DNA of 23,056 nt. Source: a virus. The DNA is taken from IMG/VR virus record IMGVR_UViG_3300009285_000358, positions 1 through 23,056 of that record. One strand, 5' to 3'. The notes below the pieces were generated by a model, which was given only the letters and a program-made list of their open reading frames with translations, was not told the origin of the DNA and ran no database searches. Below, piece by piece: positions 1 through 6,530 of this stretch. The first letter of the stretch is position 1. Each line of letters opens with the position of its first letter. The translations under genes were made by a program, and so were the position numbers.

Positions 1-1295
1 GCCTGGAGCCTCGCCCCCAGGTTCGGCATCCCCATCTGCGTCATCATCCCCGCAGCGCCGAACCGCAGGACGTCCGCTGTGACCATTCCCCGGCCACCAG
101 GAATCGCGTCGTTGACCTCCCGCAGTTGGGCCGGCAGCTTGGATAGCCCGACACCCGCTTCCGCCATCGGCCCTAGCACCCGCGTGGTGAACCAGTTACC
201 CAGGCTCGTAGTGAACGAATCCCACGCGGCTTCAGCGACCTTGAGCTTCTGAAAGTCGGTCTCTTGCATCTTGGCGACGGCATCGGCCGCGGCCCCGGCT
301 TTGTTCCCCATCGCCTCGGCAGAATCGCCGAGATCCTTGAACCCCTTCCCGGTCAACCCCAGGATCGGTACCAGCGTTTCCGCACCCGAGTAGAGCTTCG
401 ATAGCGCGGTCGTGCTGCCGCCGGTCTTGGTACGCAGATCCTCGATGAACCCTACCAGCCCTTTACCCTTCAGTGCTGCTGCACCAAGCTCGATCCCCAG
501 CGCCTTCGCCGTTTCTGCGGCGTCTCCCTGCGGCTTGATCGTCTGGATCAGAACCTGAGCCAGCCCGCGCATCGCTCGCTCCGTCGGGACACCGCCCTTC
601 GTCAGCGCGACGATAGCTGCCAGCACTTCATCCAGAGACACCCCGGCAGTAGCGGCTACTGCCGCGACGTAGGAGATCGAGCCAGCCAGTTCAGGGATCG
701 TTGTCTTGCCGAGCCGCATCGCGGTAAACAGCGCATCCGACACCCCGGCCATCTCGCCCTGGCTCTTACCCCAAGCGTTCATGATCGTCGTCAGACCGTC
801 AGCCGCAACCGCGACATCAGTCACCCCACCAACCGCCATAATGTTGGCTTGCCGCAGGGTCTCGGTAGCCATTGCGGCATCGGTCGCTCCGGCCGAGATG
901 ATCTGGTACATCGCCTTGGTGTTTTCAAGAGCGCCACCACCGAACTCCAGCGACAAGCTCTTGATCCCTCGACGGTAGGCTTCCAGATCGACGTTCGCGC
1001 CCGGGAGTAGGGTCGATAGCTCAGCGAAGGCTTTACCGAAAGCGAGCGCCTTCTGGGTGCCCTGGGAGAGCACTGCCGCAGCCATACCGATCCCGGCCAC
1101 GATCCCCATTGGTCCGAGCATCGCCCCGGCCATGCCCACCATCGACGAGGTGGCTCCTCCGGCTTGCTTGCCGAAAGCGTTGAGCGCCCGACTGGTCTCG
1201 TTCGCCGCTTGCTTGACGTGATTGAAATTCTTGCCGGCGGATCGAGCCCCTGGACCGGTGCGGTCCTCGATTACCAGGACGTAGCCTTCGCTCAC
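1..1295 (-). CDS. Tail tape measure protein, TP901-type (3' end outside window)
   Basis: The frame opens at a GTG at 1295 and stays open for 431 codons to the left edge, so the C-terminal part lies outside the window. The GTG overlaps the stop of the preceding T frame (GTGA, 1292-1295), which supports this start and implies coupled translation. The product begins MSEGYVLVIEDRTG, followed by an Ala/Gly-rich hydrophobic stretch and then a region typical of the TP901 tape-measure core (for example GALENTKAMYQIISAG, IPELAGSISYVAAVAATAG, GGVPTERAMRGLAQVL). Tape measure proteins set tail length and are ejected with the DNA. Its position directly after the frameshifted chaperone pair is the canonical siphovirus order. 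Identification rests on sequence style plus synteny, and I am confident in it. Confidence 0.9.
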   Translation of the reverse strand, partial: MSEGYVLVIEDRTGPGARSAGKNFNHVKQAANETSRALNAFGKQAGGATSSMVGMAGAMLGPMGIVAGIGMAAAVLSQGTQKALAFGKAFAELSTLLPGANVDLEAYRRGIKSLSLEFGGGALENTKAMYQIISAGATDAAMATETLRQANIMAVGGVTDVAVAADGLTTIMNAWGKSQGEMAGVSDALFTAMRLGKTTIPELAGSISYVAAVAATAGVSLDEVLAAIVALTKGGVPTERAMRGLAQVLIQTIKPQGDAAETAKALGIELGAAALKGKGLVGFIEDLRTKTGGSTTALSKLYSGAETLVPILGLTGKGFKDLGDSAEAMGNKAGAAADAVAKMQETDFQKLKVAEAAWDSFTTSLGNWFTTRVLGPMAEAGVGLSKLPAQLREVNDAIPGGRGMVTADVLRFGAAGMMTQMGMPNLGARLQ

Positions 1296-1660
1296 TGGTC
1301 CTTACCCTTCTTGGTTGACCGACTCAGTTCGGCGAATGAGTGCTCCATGTAGACCGCATCCATCGCCTGGAGGAGTGTCCGTAAGCGGTCCAGAGCTTCG
1401 CCACAGAGCCCTTCGAGACGGCCGTAGAGGATGATATCGGCGAAGGGTAACGGGCCGCGGAAGGTCGCCATCCCCCCGACGAACGGCCGCGAAGCGGACA
1501 GCACGAAGAAGGCTTCCCATACCCATTGCAGAAACGCCGGAACCCGGGGCGGGCTCGCCGCTAAGCGAGTGCCCCGGGTTTTCTTGCCGCGTCGAGCACG
1601 ACGCAACTGACGTTGGCGATGCGGGCCGTGGCGAAGCTGCCACCGCAACGCCTCGGTCAG
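1292..1660 (-). CDS. Tail assembly chaperone T segment, made as G-T frameshift product
   Basis: This frame has no convincing start of its own. It is entered by a -1 shift at the slippery heptamer 1660-1666 near the end of the upstream chaperone gene. After the shift it adds 122 residues, beginning LTEALRWQLRHG and ending STKKGKDQ, giving a G-T protein of about 269 residues. A basic stretch (RRARRGKKTRG) is followed by a hydrophobic/aromatic part (FLQWVWEAFFVL) and a helical C-terminus. In lambda-like phages the G-T product links tail tube subunits to the tape measure during tail assembly and is absent from the mature virion. Its stop overlaps the tape measure start. The function is inferred from the frameshift and gene order rather than from recognised motifs. 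Confidence 0.82.
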   Translation of the reverse strand: MTEALRWQLRHGPHRQRQLRRARRGKKTRGTRLAASPPRVPAFLQWVWEAFFVLSASRPFVGGMATFRGPLPFADIILYGRLEGLCGEALDRLRTLLQAMDAVYMEHSFAELSRSTKKGKDQ

Positions 1661-2100
1661 TTTTTTGCGTCGTCTCGGAGGGTTCGCTGGCGGTAGTTTT
1701 CCGCATTGCTCCCGAGGTTCCAGACGAGATTGCGGAAGTCGCGCATTGCCGGTGGGGAGAGGACCTTCAGCGAGTTGGCCGGCGAGTACGCCAGCTTCTC
1801 CCCTTGGAAAGCCATCCCCTTCGTCCCGCCCCACCCGAGCAGGACCTTCTCGGCGATGCACTCAACCATGATCTGCTCGGTGGTCTCGCTGTCCAGTTCG
1901 CCAGCATCGACCAGCGCTTGCGCCTCGCGCATCTTCCGCTCGAAGAGCCTCTGGTACTCCGGGCCGTTGGTCCGGCCGATTAGCAGATCTAACCCCGGCC
2001 GGACGTTCCTGAACCAGCGCCCTTCCTTCTCGGCGGTCAGATCCAGTGCGAACGCTTCGAAGACATCGACTCCCTCGGTAGTCACTTCCTGCTCGGTCAT
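1657..2100 (-). CDS. Tail assembly chaperone G
   Basis: This 147-residue protein starts at the ATG at 2100, preceded on the coding strand by a good ribosome binding site (CAGGAGAGCTCACG). Longer versions would run back through a hairpin-rich gap. It is acidic at the N-terminus (MTEQEVTTEGVDVFEAFALD), mostly helical in character, and ends RDDAKN right at the frameshift site. The place between tail tube and tape measure, together with the -1 slippery heptamer at its end, marks it as the G-type chaperone that coats the tape measure before tail tube polymerisation. The residues themselves carry no motif I would recognise without this context. Confidence 0.85.
   Translation of the reverse strand: MTEQEVTTEGVDVFEAFALDLTAEKEGRWFRNVRPGLDLLIGRTNGPEYQRLFERKMREAQALVDAGELDSETTEQIMVECIAEKVLLGWGGTKGMAFQGEKLAYSPANSLKVLSPPAMRDFRNLVWNLGSNAENYRQRTLRDDAKN
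1660..1666 (-). promoter_or_regulatory. Programmed -1 ribosomal frameshift site (A AAA AAC)
   Basis: The coding strand reads GCA AAA AAC TGA in the frame of the upstream chaperone, a perfect X XXY YYZ heptamer right before the stop codon. A -1 shift leads into the open T frame. Downstream, about 10-45 bases on, the RNA can fold: TGGC/GCCA around AGCTTC, with an outer TGCGG/CCGCA arm. That could serve as a stimulatory hairpin. Confidence 0.85.
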
Positions 2101-2231
2101 CGTGAGCTCTCCTGTAGGGGTGAGGGGAAGGGACCCCCTACAAAGCCCCTTCCCCTCGGTGGTCTGGCCAGACCGTTTCGGCGCAGGACCACGGCTGCGC
2201 CGAGATCGGTTGTAGGGTTTCCCCACCGCGC
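2101..2231 (-). promoter_or_regulatory. Structured gap between tail tube and tail chaperone: three inverted repeats
   Basis: In 131 bases there are three inverted repeats. First, an 11-bp perfect stem (GAGGGGAAGGG at 2122-2132 with its complement at 2147-2157, 14-base loop). Second, a 14-base palindrome GGTCTGGCCAGACC at 2161-2174. Third, an 8-bp stem (CGGCGCAG at 2179-2186 with CTGCGCCG at 2195-2202). No T-run follows any of them on the coding strand, so a plain intrinsic terminator is not supported. The octamer found in other gaps is here at 2210-2217, with an inverted copy in the loop at 2136-2143. A leader that tunes chaperone expression relative to the abundant tail tube protein is plausible. 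Confidence 0.6.
2210..2217 (-). repeat. Intergenic octamer CCCTACAA, copy 1
   Basis: The coding strand reads AACCCTACAACCG shortly after the tail tube stop and about 110 bases upstream of the chaperone start. It is identical over eight bases to copies at 4506-4513, 15822-15829 and 17775-17782. The role is unknown. Confidence 0.55.
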
Positions 2232-3413
2232 TTACGCCTGGACGCGGCAGATCTGGATGGTCTTCTCGGCGGCCGGCGAGCCGAAGGCTCCACCTGGCTC
2301 AGCGTTGAAGCCGAACGACAGGATGATGTCCTGGTCGTTCCCCGGGATGTTCCCCGGCTCTTCGGTGAAGGCCACCTGGGGAAGCTCGAAGTGGTAGCGG
2401 TCGCCGCCCTGCATGTCCAAGCTGAACGCCAGCATGAACTTGGTGAACGCCTGCCACTTGGTGTCATACGCCCAGGTGTTGTCGTCCAGCAGGAACTCGA
2501 TGCTGCCGGTGACGTTGAGCGCTCCCTGACCGATGGCTCCCCGGTAGAGGCTCCCCAACGGCTTGCGAGGGATCGCCGGGACCCCGATGGCCAACGACAG
2601 CTTGTAGACGTCGTAGCTGATCGCGGCGGTATCGATCCACACCTGATCGAACCCGTCAACCTCGGTCACGACATCTTCGTTGGCGGCGTCGGTCACCACC
2701 CCCGTTCCGCCACCGGCCGCGGCCTGCGCTCGCTGCTTGCCGTCGAACGCCATCGTACAGGCGATGATCCCTCCCGGGGTCTGCTCCATCGTGAAGTTGT
2801 TGACCCTGGCCCCGGTGAGGATGTGCCAGCGGTTGGTCAGGTCGGTGTAGTTGTGCTGCAGGCTGTAGGAGCCCTTCGGCGTGCCGTTGCGGATCTGCGA
2901 CCCCTTGATGGTGATCGCGTCGCCGGCGACCTCGTCGACCAGGGTAATCCCGCTGACCGTCATCGAGTAGGTGCTGACAGCGGTCACCTTCGCCCAGCCG
3001 TTGTTGCCGGTGGTGGTGAACCCGGCGACGTAGATCCACTGCCCGACGGACACGTTGGTCGACAGGTCGGTGATGGTCGAGGTGTACTGGTTCCCTGACG
3101 AATCGGCGGCGATGTCGGTGCCGGCGACGTTGACTGCGGTTGACCAGTCCGCGGAAGCGCGGACGGCGTCCCGCATGAAGGTGTCGTAGAGCCGGGCGGC
3201 AAGCTCGAAGCTGTAGTTCGCTCCGGGCGCGACCCCGACCCGCTTGCTGTCGGCCAACTGCGCGTCGTCTCGCAGGGTCGCCGACCGGACGGTCTCCTGG
3301 CCGTGGGTCATGGCTCCCGAAACGATGGGCAGCTCGGTGAAAGCGCTGTTGGGGGTTGCCCCCCAGGTGACTTCTCGCACGTACGAAAGCTGGAACAGAT
3401 TGGCGTCAGCCAT
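2232..3413 (-). CDS. Major tail tube protein (Phage_tube_2-like)
   Basis: This 393-residue protein starts at ATG 3413 behind a GAGGGGAG ribosome binding site. The N-terminal (QLSYVREVTWGATPN) and central parts look like the tail tube family that assembles the inner tube of long non-contractile tails. Residues about 95-172 form a small beta-rich insert (VGQWIYVAGFTTTGNNGW, AKVTAVSTYSMTVSGITLV, then GDAITIKGSQIRNGT), as is common in Phage_tube_2 proteins. The C-terminal half contains the tube-like strands (YKLSLAIGVPAIPRKPLG, LNVTGSIEFLLDD, FELPQVAFTEEPGNI). Its place after the tail terminator and before the chaperones is canonical. It is probably one of the most abundant virion proteins. Confidence 0.88.
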   Translation of the reverse strand: MADANLFQLSYVREVTWGATPNSAFTELPIVSGAMTHGQETVRSATLRDDAQLADSKRVGVAPGANYSFELAARLYDTFMRDAVRASADWSTAVNVAGTDIAADSSGNQYTSTITDLSTNVSVGQWIYVAGFTTTGNNGWAKVTAVSTYSMTVSGITLVDEVAGDAITIKGSQIRNGTPKGSYSLQHNYTDLTNRWHILTGARVNNFTMEQTPGGIIACTMAFDGKQRAQAAAGGGTGVVTDAANEDVVTEVDGFDQVWIDTAAISYDVYKLSLAIGVPAIPRKPLGSLYRGAIGQGALNVTGSIEFLLDDNTWAYDTKWQAFTKFMLAFSLDMQGGDRYHFELPQVAFTEEPGNIPGNDQDIILSFGFNAEPGGAFGSPAAEKTIQICRVQA

Positions 3414-3437
3414 CTCGATCTTCTCCCCTCAGAGGGT

Positions 3438-3896
3438 TTAGGATTGGAGCGCGTCGAAGCGAAACACCGTGCGCACGTTGTGCTGCGTCCACGCTCCAGT
3501 TTCGTCAGTCCCGATGAACTCTACAGACGCAGCTTGCAAGACCACGCCTGAAACCGTCACGCCCTGTAAGGCGGACACGACATCGTCAGCGATCTCCAGC
3601 CCGTCTTTCTCGCCCATGCCGGCGCGGGTGAAGACGTTGACGATCACTACACCAGGCGTGCGCCACCGACGGTGTGCTCCAGAGATCGACGCTTGTCGGG
3701 TCTCTCCAGTCAGGACGGTGACACGCACCCACCCGGTCTGACTCGCCGGGTTGAAATGGGACAGCTTACCCGGATCGTACGGCAGCGCCGGCCATGCCAC
3801 CGGCACATCACGAACACCGCTAATCTCGGGATGGAGGATGTCCCACTGATCCTTGAAGCGGTCGAGGATCGTTGCTTTCGCGGTGACGTAGTCCAT
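3438..3896 (-). CDS. Tail terminator / tail completion protein
   Basis: I place the start at ATG 3896 (MDYVTAKATILDRF), 10 bases after the upstream stop, giving 152 residues. A start ten codons further upstream would overlap the preceding gene. The pattern, an N-terminal helix, a strand-rich core (GWVRVTVLTGETRQASI, GVVIVNVFTRAG), a middle helix (KDGLEIADDVVSALQG) and C-terminal strands ending WTQHNVRTVFRFDAL, fits the tail terminator-like family (DUF4128 type). These proteins cap the growing tail tube and join it to the head. The position between the gp10-like protein and the tube agrees. Confidence 0.8.
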   Translation of the reverse strand: MDYVTAKATILDRFKDQWDILHPEISGVRDVPVAWPALPYDPGKLSHFNPASQTGWVRVTVLTGETRQASISGAHRRWRTPGVVIVNVFTRAGMGEKDGLEIADDVVSALQGVTVSGVVLQAASVEFIGTDETGAWTQHNVRTVFRFDALQS

Positions 3897-3906
3897 AGCC
3901 TCGTTC

Positions 3907-4425
3907 CTACAGCAGTCGCGCGGCACGGATCTCGGCCAAGCTGACCGCGACCATCCCTGCCGGTGCTTGCTTCTGCGAGCCGCCCTTTTCGATCAGCATC
4001 GTGTACGGCAGGTTGTTGGTCAGGTAGATGTCTTCGCCTGGACGGACCCGACCAATCACTGCCGAGCCAGCGATGATCGCTTGGGTGCCGATGGCTGACG
4101 CTTCCCCTTCGGAGATCCGTTCACCGGTCCTGACCTTCCTACCGATCTCGATCTCACCTGAAGCTCGACCGTTGAGCGATGCTTGCCAGTTCCCCCGCAG
4201 CCGGCCGGTCCGTACTGGCGTCCGCTCGATGATCTTCTTGAGCAACTCCAGCGCGATCCGCCGTTTGACCATGTTGGCTCGGTCGAGCGCCTTAGCTGCA
4301 GCTTGATCCAGCCCCGCAGCGAACTCGGCGAAGTTGTCTGAGACCACCCGACCCCCAGGGACCTTCGGGGACCTTTTCGAGCCGCCCCCACCGATGAACC
4401 GGCCAGAGGAATCCCGCTGTCTCAC
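3907..4425 (-). CDS. HK97 gp10-like neck/connector protein
   Basis: This 172-residue protein uses a GTG start at 4425 with GGGGGTACCAG upstream. The signature ERTPVRTGRLRGNW (residues about 67-80) and the later LTNNLPYTMLIEKGG / PAGMVAVSLAEI segment are typical of the HK97 gp10-like family. Members act at the head-tail joint between the head closure protein and the tail terminator. The first about 28 residues are Gly/Ser/Lys/Arg-rich and probably disordered. A basic internal helix (ANMVKRRIALELLKKII) precedes the signature. Gene order supports the assignment. Confidence 0.85.
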   Translation of the reverse strand: MRQRDSSGRFIGGGGSKRSPKVPGGRVVSDNFAEFAAGLDQAAAKALDRANMVKRRIALELLKKIIERTPVRTGRLRGNWQASLNGRASGEIEIGRKVRTGERISEGEASAIGTQAIIAGSAVIGRVRPGEDIYLTNNLPYTMLIEKGGSQKQAPAGMVAVSLAEIRAARLL

Positions 4426-4505
4426 CTGGTACCCCCACAGAGAGCCTCAAGGGCCGCCCGAGGGTAGATCTCCCCCCCTGGGGACGGTTGGCCACGGAAG
4501 GGGCG

Positions 4506-4513
4506 TTGTAGGG
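4506..4513 (-). repeat. Intergenic octamer CCCTACAA, copy 2
   Basis: Located in the 100-base gap between the head closure gene and the gp10-like gene. The coding strand reads CCCCTACAACGCCCC, which shares ACAACGCCC with the copy before the scaffold gene. The rest of this gap (4426-4525) is G/C-run rich (CCCCCCC at 4471-4479 on the plus strand) and holds the gp10 ribosome binding site. Confidence 0.55.
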
Positions 4514-4525
4514 GCTTCTCGGGGG

Positions 4526-4891
4526 TCATTTGCGGACCTGGAGGGAGTAGACCAGGGGTGTCCCCCCGGGATCGAGGGTTTCTACGGCCACGACCCGGAA
4601 CTCCACCCCTCCCAGCAGCAGTAGGTGGTCGACTGCCGGAGCGACGGTCAGATCCTTGGCGGCCACCAGGGCTTTCCGGTCCCCAACCTGGATCGTGTCG
4701 ATGGTCTGCCGCTCCCAGGCGTTGAACTCCTCAAGGACGACCGTCACCGCGTAATCGGTGTTGGTGTCGGTCTGCTCCCAGGGCTTCACTGGGTCCGGGG
4801 TATGGGTGACGACCCGCAGCGTCGCCGCTTGACCGAAGTCTGCTACCAGGGTCGCGGCAACCGATTCCAGGCCGGAGTAATCGAAGGCCAT
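4526..4891 (-). CDS. Head closure (head-tail stopper) protein
   Basis: This 121-residue protein starts at ATG 4891, three bases after the stop of the upstream adaptor gene. It has a short N-terminal helix (YSGLESVAATLVADFGQ) followed by a beta-rich domain: AATLRVVTHTP, DYAVTVVLEEF, DTIQVGDRKALVAAK, HLLLLGGVEFRVVAVETLD, and a final LVYSLQVRK. This is the usual layout of SPP1 gp16/HK97-type head closure proteins, small beta-barrels that plug the DNA-filled head below the adaptor ring. The call depends partly on its place between the adaptor and the gp10-like protein. Confidence 0.75.
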   Translation of the reverse strand: MAFDYSGLESVAATLVADFGQAATLRVVTHTPDPVKPWEQTDTNTDYAVTVVLEEFNAWERQTIDTIQVGDRKALVAAKDLTVAPAVDHLLLLGGVEFRVVAVETLDPGGTPLVYSLQVRK

Positions 4892-4894
4892 CGC

Positions 4895-5398
4895 TTACGC
4901 TCGTTCCAAGATCACTGCTGCAGCGGAGGAAGCCACCAGCCCCCGGACCAGCCCGTCGACGAAGCTGTAGGACGATGCCCCGGGAGCGTAGTTGTCGTAC
5001 TCGACCTCGACGGAGCCGACCTTCTGCCGGCGGATCTGACCGCCGCGGCTCAACGACGCATCGAGCGGGCTCGACAGATGGTAGAGCGCCAGCAGGCAAC
5101 ATGCTTCGCGCACCAGATCGGGGACGATGTCAGAAGCGATCCCCCGCCCTTCGTCATCGTAGACGTCTGTCCGTGGCCAACCGAGCGCTTGATCCTCGAC
5201 CGAGATAATGCCTCTCCAAGTCAGATGCGCATCGAGCCAGCGGGTCGCTTGCATCAGCGCCGACTCGCGCGACGCATTGGAGGCCGCGGTCCAGGTCGCC
5301 GGGTTGCCGTGAGCAGTATGGTAGGTGTTCGCCGTCGCCAGAGACACGTACGACGTAGCGGTCGATAGCCCGGCTCCGGTTTCAGGAACGAACGACAT
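4895..5398 (-). CDS. Head-tail adaptor, DnaT-like family
   Basis: This 167-residue protein starts at ATG 5398 with GAAGGGATCGGCC upstream. The N-terminal pattern ATSYVSLATANTYHTAHG (residues about 13-30), then SRESALMQATRWLDAHLTW and ALGWPRTDVYDDEGR, is typical of the small helical adaptor proteins annotated in phages as putative DnaT-like ssDNA-binding proteins. They bind below the portal and receive the head closure protein. A later helix (PDLVREACCLLALYHL) and the motif QIRRQKVGSVEVEYDN complete the family pattern. The family name is historical; a DNA-binding role is not implied here. It restarts the structural genes after the glycan block. Confidence 0.8.
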   Translation of the reverse strand: MSFVPETGAGLSTATSYVSLATANTYHTAHGNPATWTAASNASRESALMQATRWLDAHLTWRGIISVEDQALGWPRTDVYDDEGRGIASDIVPDLVREACCLLALYHLSSPLDASLSRGGQIRRQKVGSVEVEYDNYAPGASSYSFVDGLVRGLVASSAAAVILERA

Positions 5399-5413
5399 GG
5401 CCGATCCCTTCAG

Positions 5414-6142
5414 TTATGCTGCACGAGCGACGGTGCCCACGATAGCCTCGATACCCCAAGTGCGCTTGAACGTCTCGTACAGCTCCGTCCCGCGGGTCCG
5501 CCGATAGTAGCCGTAATTGCCTTCGTTGGTCGGTACGTGGTTGATCGCTACGTCGGGGATGTACCAGACCTTCAAGCCGGCCCGTTGAGCGCGGAGGAAG
5601 AAGTCTTGATGCTCACAGAGCTTCAGTTCGTCGTTCCACCGGACCTGCTGAAGCGCAAGCCGGTCGGCCGCTAGGAAGTTGTAGGTGATGTCGACGCGCG
5701 TCGGGGTAGTGGCTTTGACGGCGGCCATGTAGAGCCGGGGAGGATCGAGCCGCAAGGTCCCTTCGTAGTGGGTGATCTGGCCGTTGTGGTAGACCGTCCC
5801 GCCGGCGATATCACAGACCCCGCTCCGTGGGTAGGCAACCAGATGGTCAAGGTTGGTGGTCGGGAACAAGATGAAGTCGTCGTCGAGGACCACGACAAAC
5901 GGCGTCTCGGCAGCATCAACTAGGGCGTTCCGTCCAGCACTTAGGCCGATGTCGTGATCCATCTCCAGCAACCGGACTGCCGGGAACTCCCGACAGACGT
6001 CCCGAGCAGCGGCGTGGTCCTGGGAATCGTCGCCCACCAGCACCGGCCACGGCAGGTCGTGAGCCTGGATCGACTCTAGCAACCGTCGGAGCGCTGCCGG
6101 TCGCTCTAAGGTCTTGACCAGCAAGGTCGTATCCCGAATCAC
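5414..6142 (-). CDS. GT2-type glycosyltransferase (second paralogue)
   Basis: I choose the GTG at 6142, preceded by a strong AGGAGG with good spacing. An upstream ATG at 6190 would place coding sequence across a terminator hairpin. The product is 242 residues with a GT-A fold pattern: an N-terminal strand/helix (TLLVKTLERPAALRRLL), VLVGDDS at about 34-40, SAGRN at 68-72, and the metal/nucleotide-sugar motif LDDDF at 86-90. A later CEHQDFFLRAQRAGLKVWY is the presumed acceptor/base region. It is a clear paralogue of the protein at 10351-11067 (shared SAGRN, DDDF, HYEG, CEH-[EQ]-[DE]-FF, RAxxAGL). It has no signal peptide or membrane span, so it acts in the cytoplasm. Sugar and acceptor are unknown. 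Confidence 0.85.
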   Translation of the reverse strand: MIRDTTLLVKTLERPAALRRLLESIQAHDLPWPVLVGDDSQDHAAARDVCREFPAVRLLEMDHDIGLSAGRNALVDAAETPFVVVLDDDFILFPTTNLDHLVAYPRSGVCDIAGGTVYHNGQITHYEGTLRLDPPRLYMAAVKATTPTRVDITYNFLAADRLALQQVRWNDELKLCEHQDFFLRAQRAGLKVWYIPDVAINHVPTNEGNYGYYRRTRGTELYETFKRTWGIEAIVGTVARAA

Positions 6143-6159
6143 CTGATACCTCCTGGCGG

Positions 6160-6214
6160 AAAATATAGAAAGACGCCCGACATTTCGCACCTTGGCGAGT
6201 CGATGCCGGGCGTC
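6160..6214 (-). terminator. Intrinsic terminator after the 98-residue gene
   Basis: On the coding strand GACGCCCGGCAT (6214-6203) pairs with ATGTCGGGCGTC (6183-6172), 12 bp with one G-U pair, around a 19-base loop that can add a short inner stem (TCGC/GCGA). A T-rich run, TTTCTATATTTT, follows at once. This is the best terminator-like signal in the window. It separates the sulfosugar operon from the second GT2 gene and the connector genes, implying partial read-through or a separate promoter for the tail region. Confidence 0.78.
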
Positions 6215-6233
6215 GAGGGCTGGCTGATGGTGG

Positions 6234-6530
6234 TCAGTTGGGCTGATGGCGACCCTTGAAGTTTGCCGGCAGGATCTCTCCCGGGGTGACGATTCTCTTG
6301 GCGTTCTTCTCGGCGACCAGCTTCTCCAAGGCGCCTTTCTGTTGGACGTAGGCGGCGGTCAGGTGGCTCATCGCTACCCCCATCGCGGCGAACAGCAATG
6401 ACGGCAGTAGCACCTCGGTGACGTTCGCGCTGCGAGCGATGTTGGTGTCGAAGCTGCCGTCCGGCCGTTCGGTACAGACGATCTGCAGCCGGAATTCTCC
6501 CTCCGGGATCTTCTCATCCGGCTCGTTCAT
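6234..6530 (-). CDS. Hypothetical 98-residue protein with one hydrophobic segment
   Basis: Its ATG overlaps the stop of the sulfoquinovose synthase gene (ATGA, 6527-6530), so the two are translationally coupled. The N-terminal half is polar and strand-like (GEFRLQIVCTERPDGSFD). Residues about 40-58 (VLLPSLLFAAMGVAMSHL) are hydrophobic and followed by a charged helix (KGALEKLVAEKNAKRIV). The hydrophobic part could be one membrane span or an amphipathic helix. I do not recognise a family. A terminator lies directly downstream, making this the last gene of its transcription unit. Its coupling suggests a partner in the glycan pathway, but nothing in the sequence proves that. Confidence 0.7.
   Translation of the reverse strand: MNEPDEKIPEGEFRLQIVCTERPDGSFDTNIARSANVTEVLLPSLLFAAMGVAMSHLTAAYVQQKGALEKLVAEKNAKRIVTPGEILPANFKGRHQPN

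Noticed and set aside
1292-1861. Independent start for the T frame inside the G gene
   Set aside because: The upstream part is a shadow of G in another frame; the A AAA AAC heptamer explains how T is read.
2391-3098. 235-residue plus-strand frame opposite the tail tube gene
   Set aside because: Shadow frame; Arg/Asp/Gly/Val composition, no family features, and the tail tube gene is well supported.
6143-6190. ATG start at 6190 for the second GT2
   Set aside because: Would place coding sequence through the terminator hairpin; the GTG at 6142 has a strong AGGAGG and aligns with the paralogue start.
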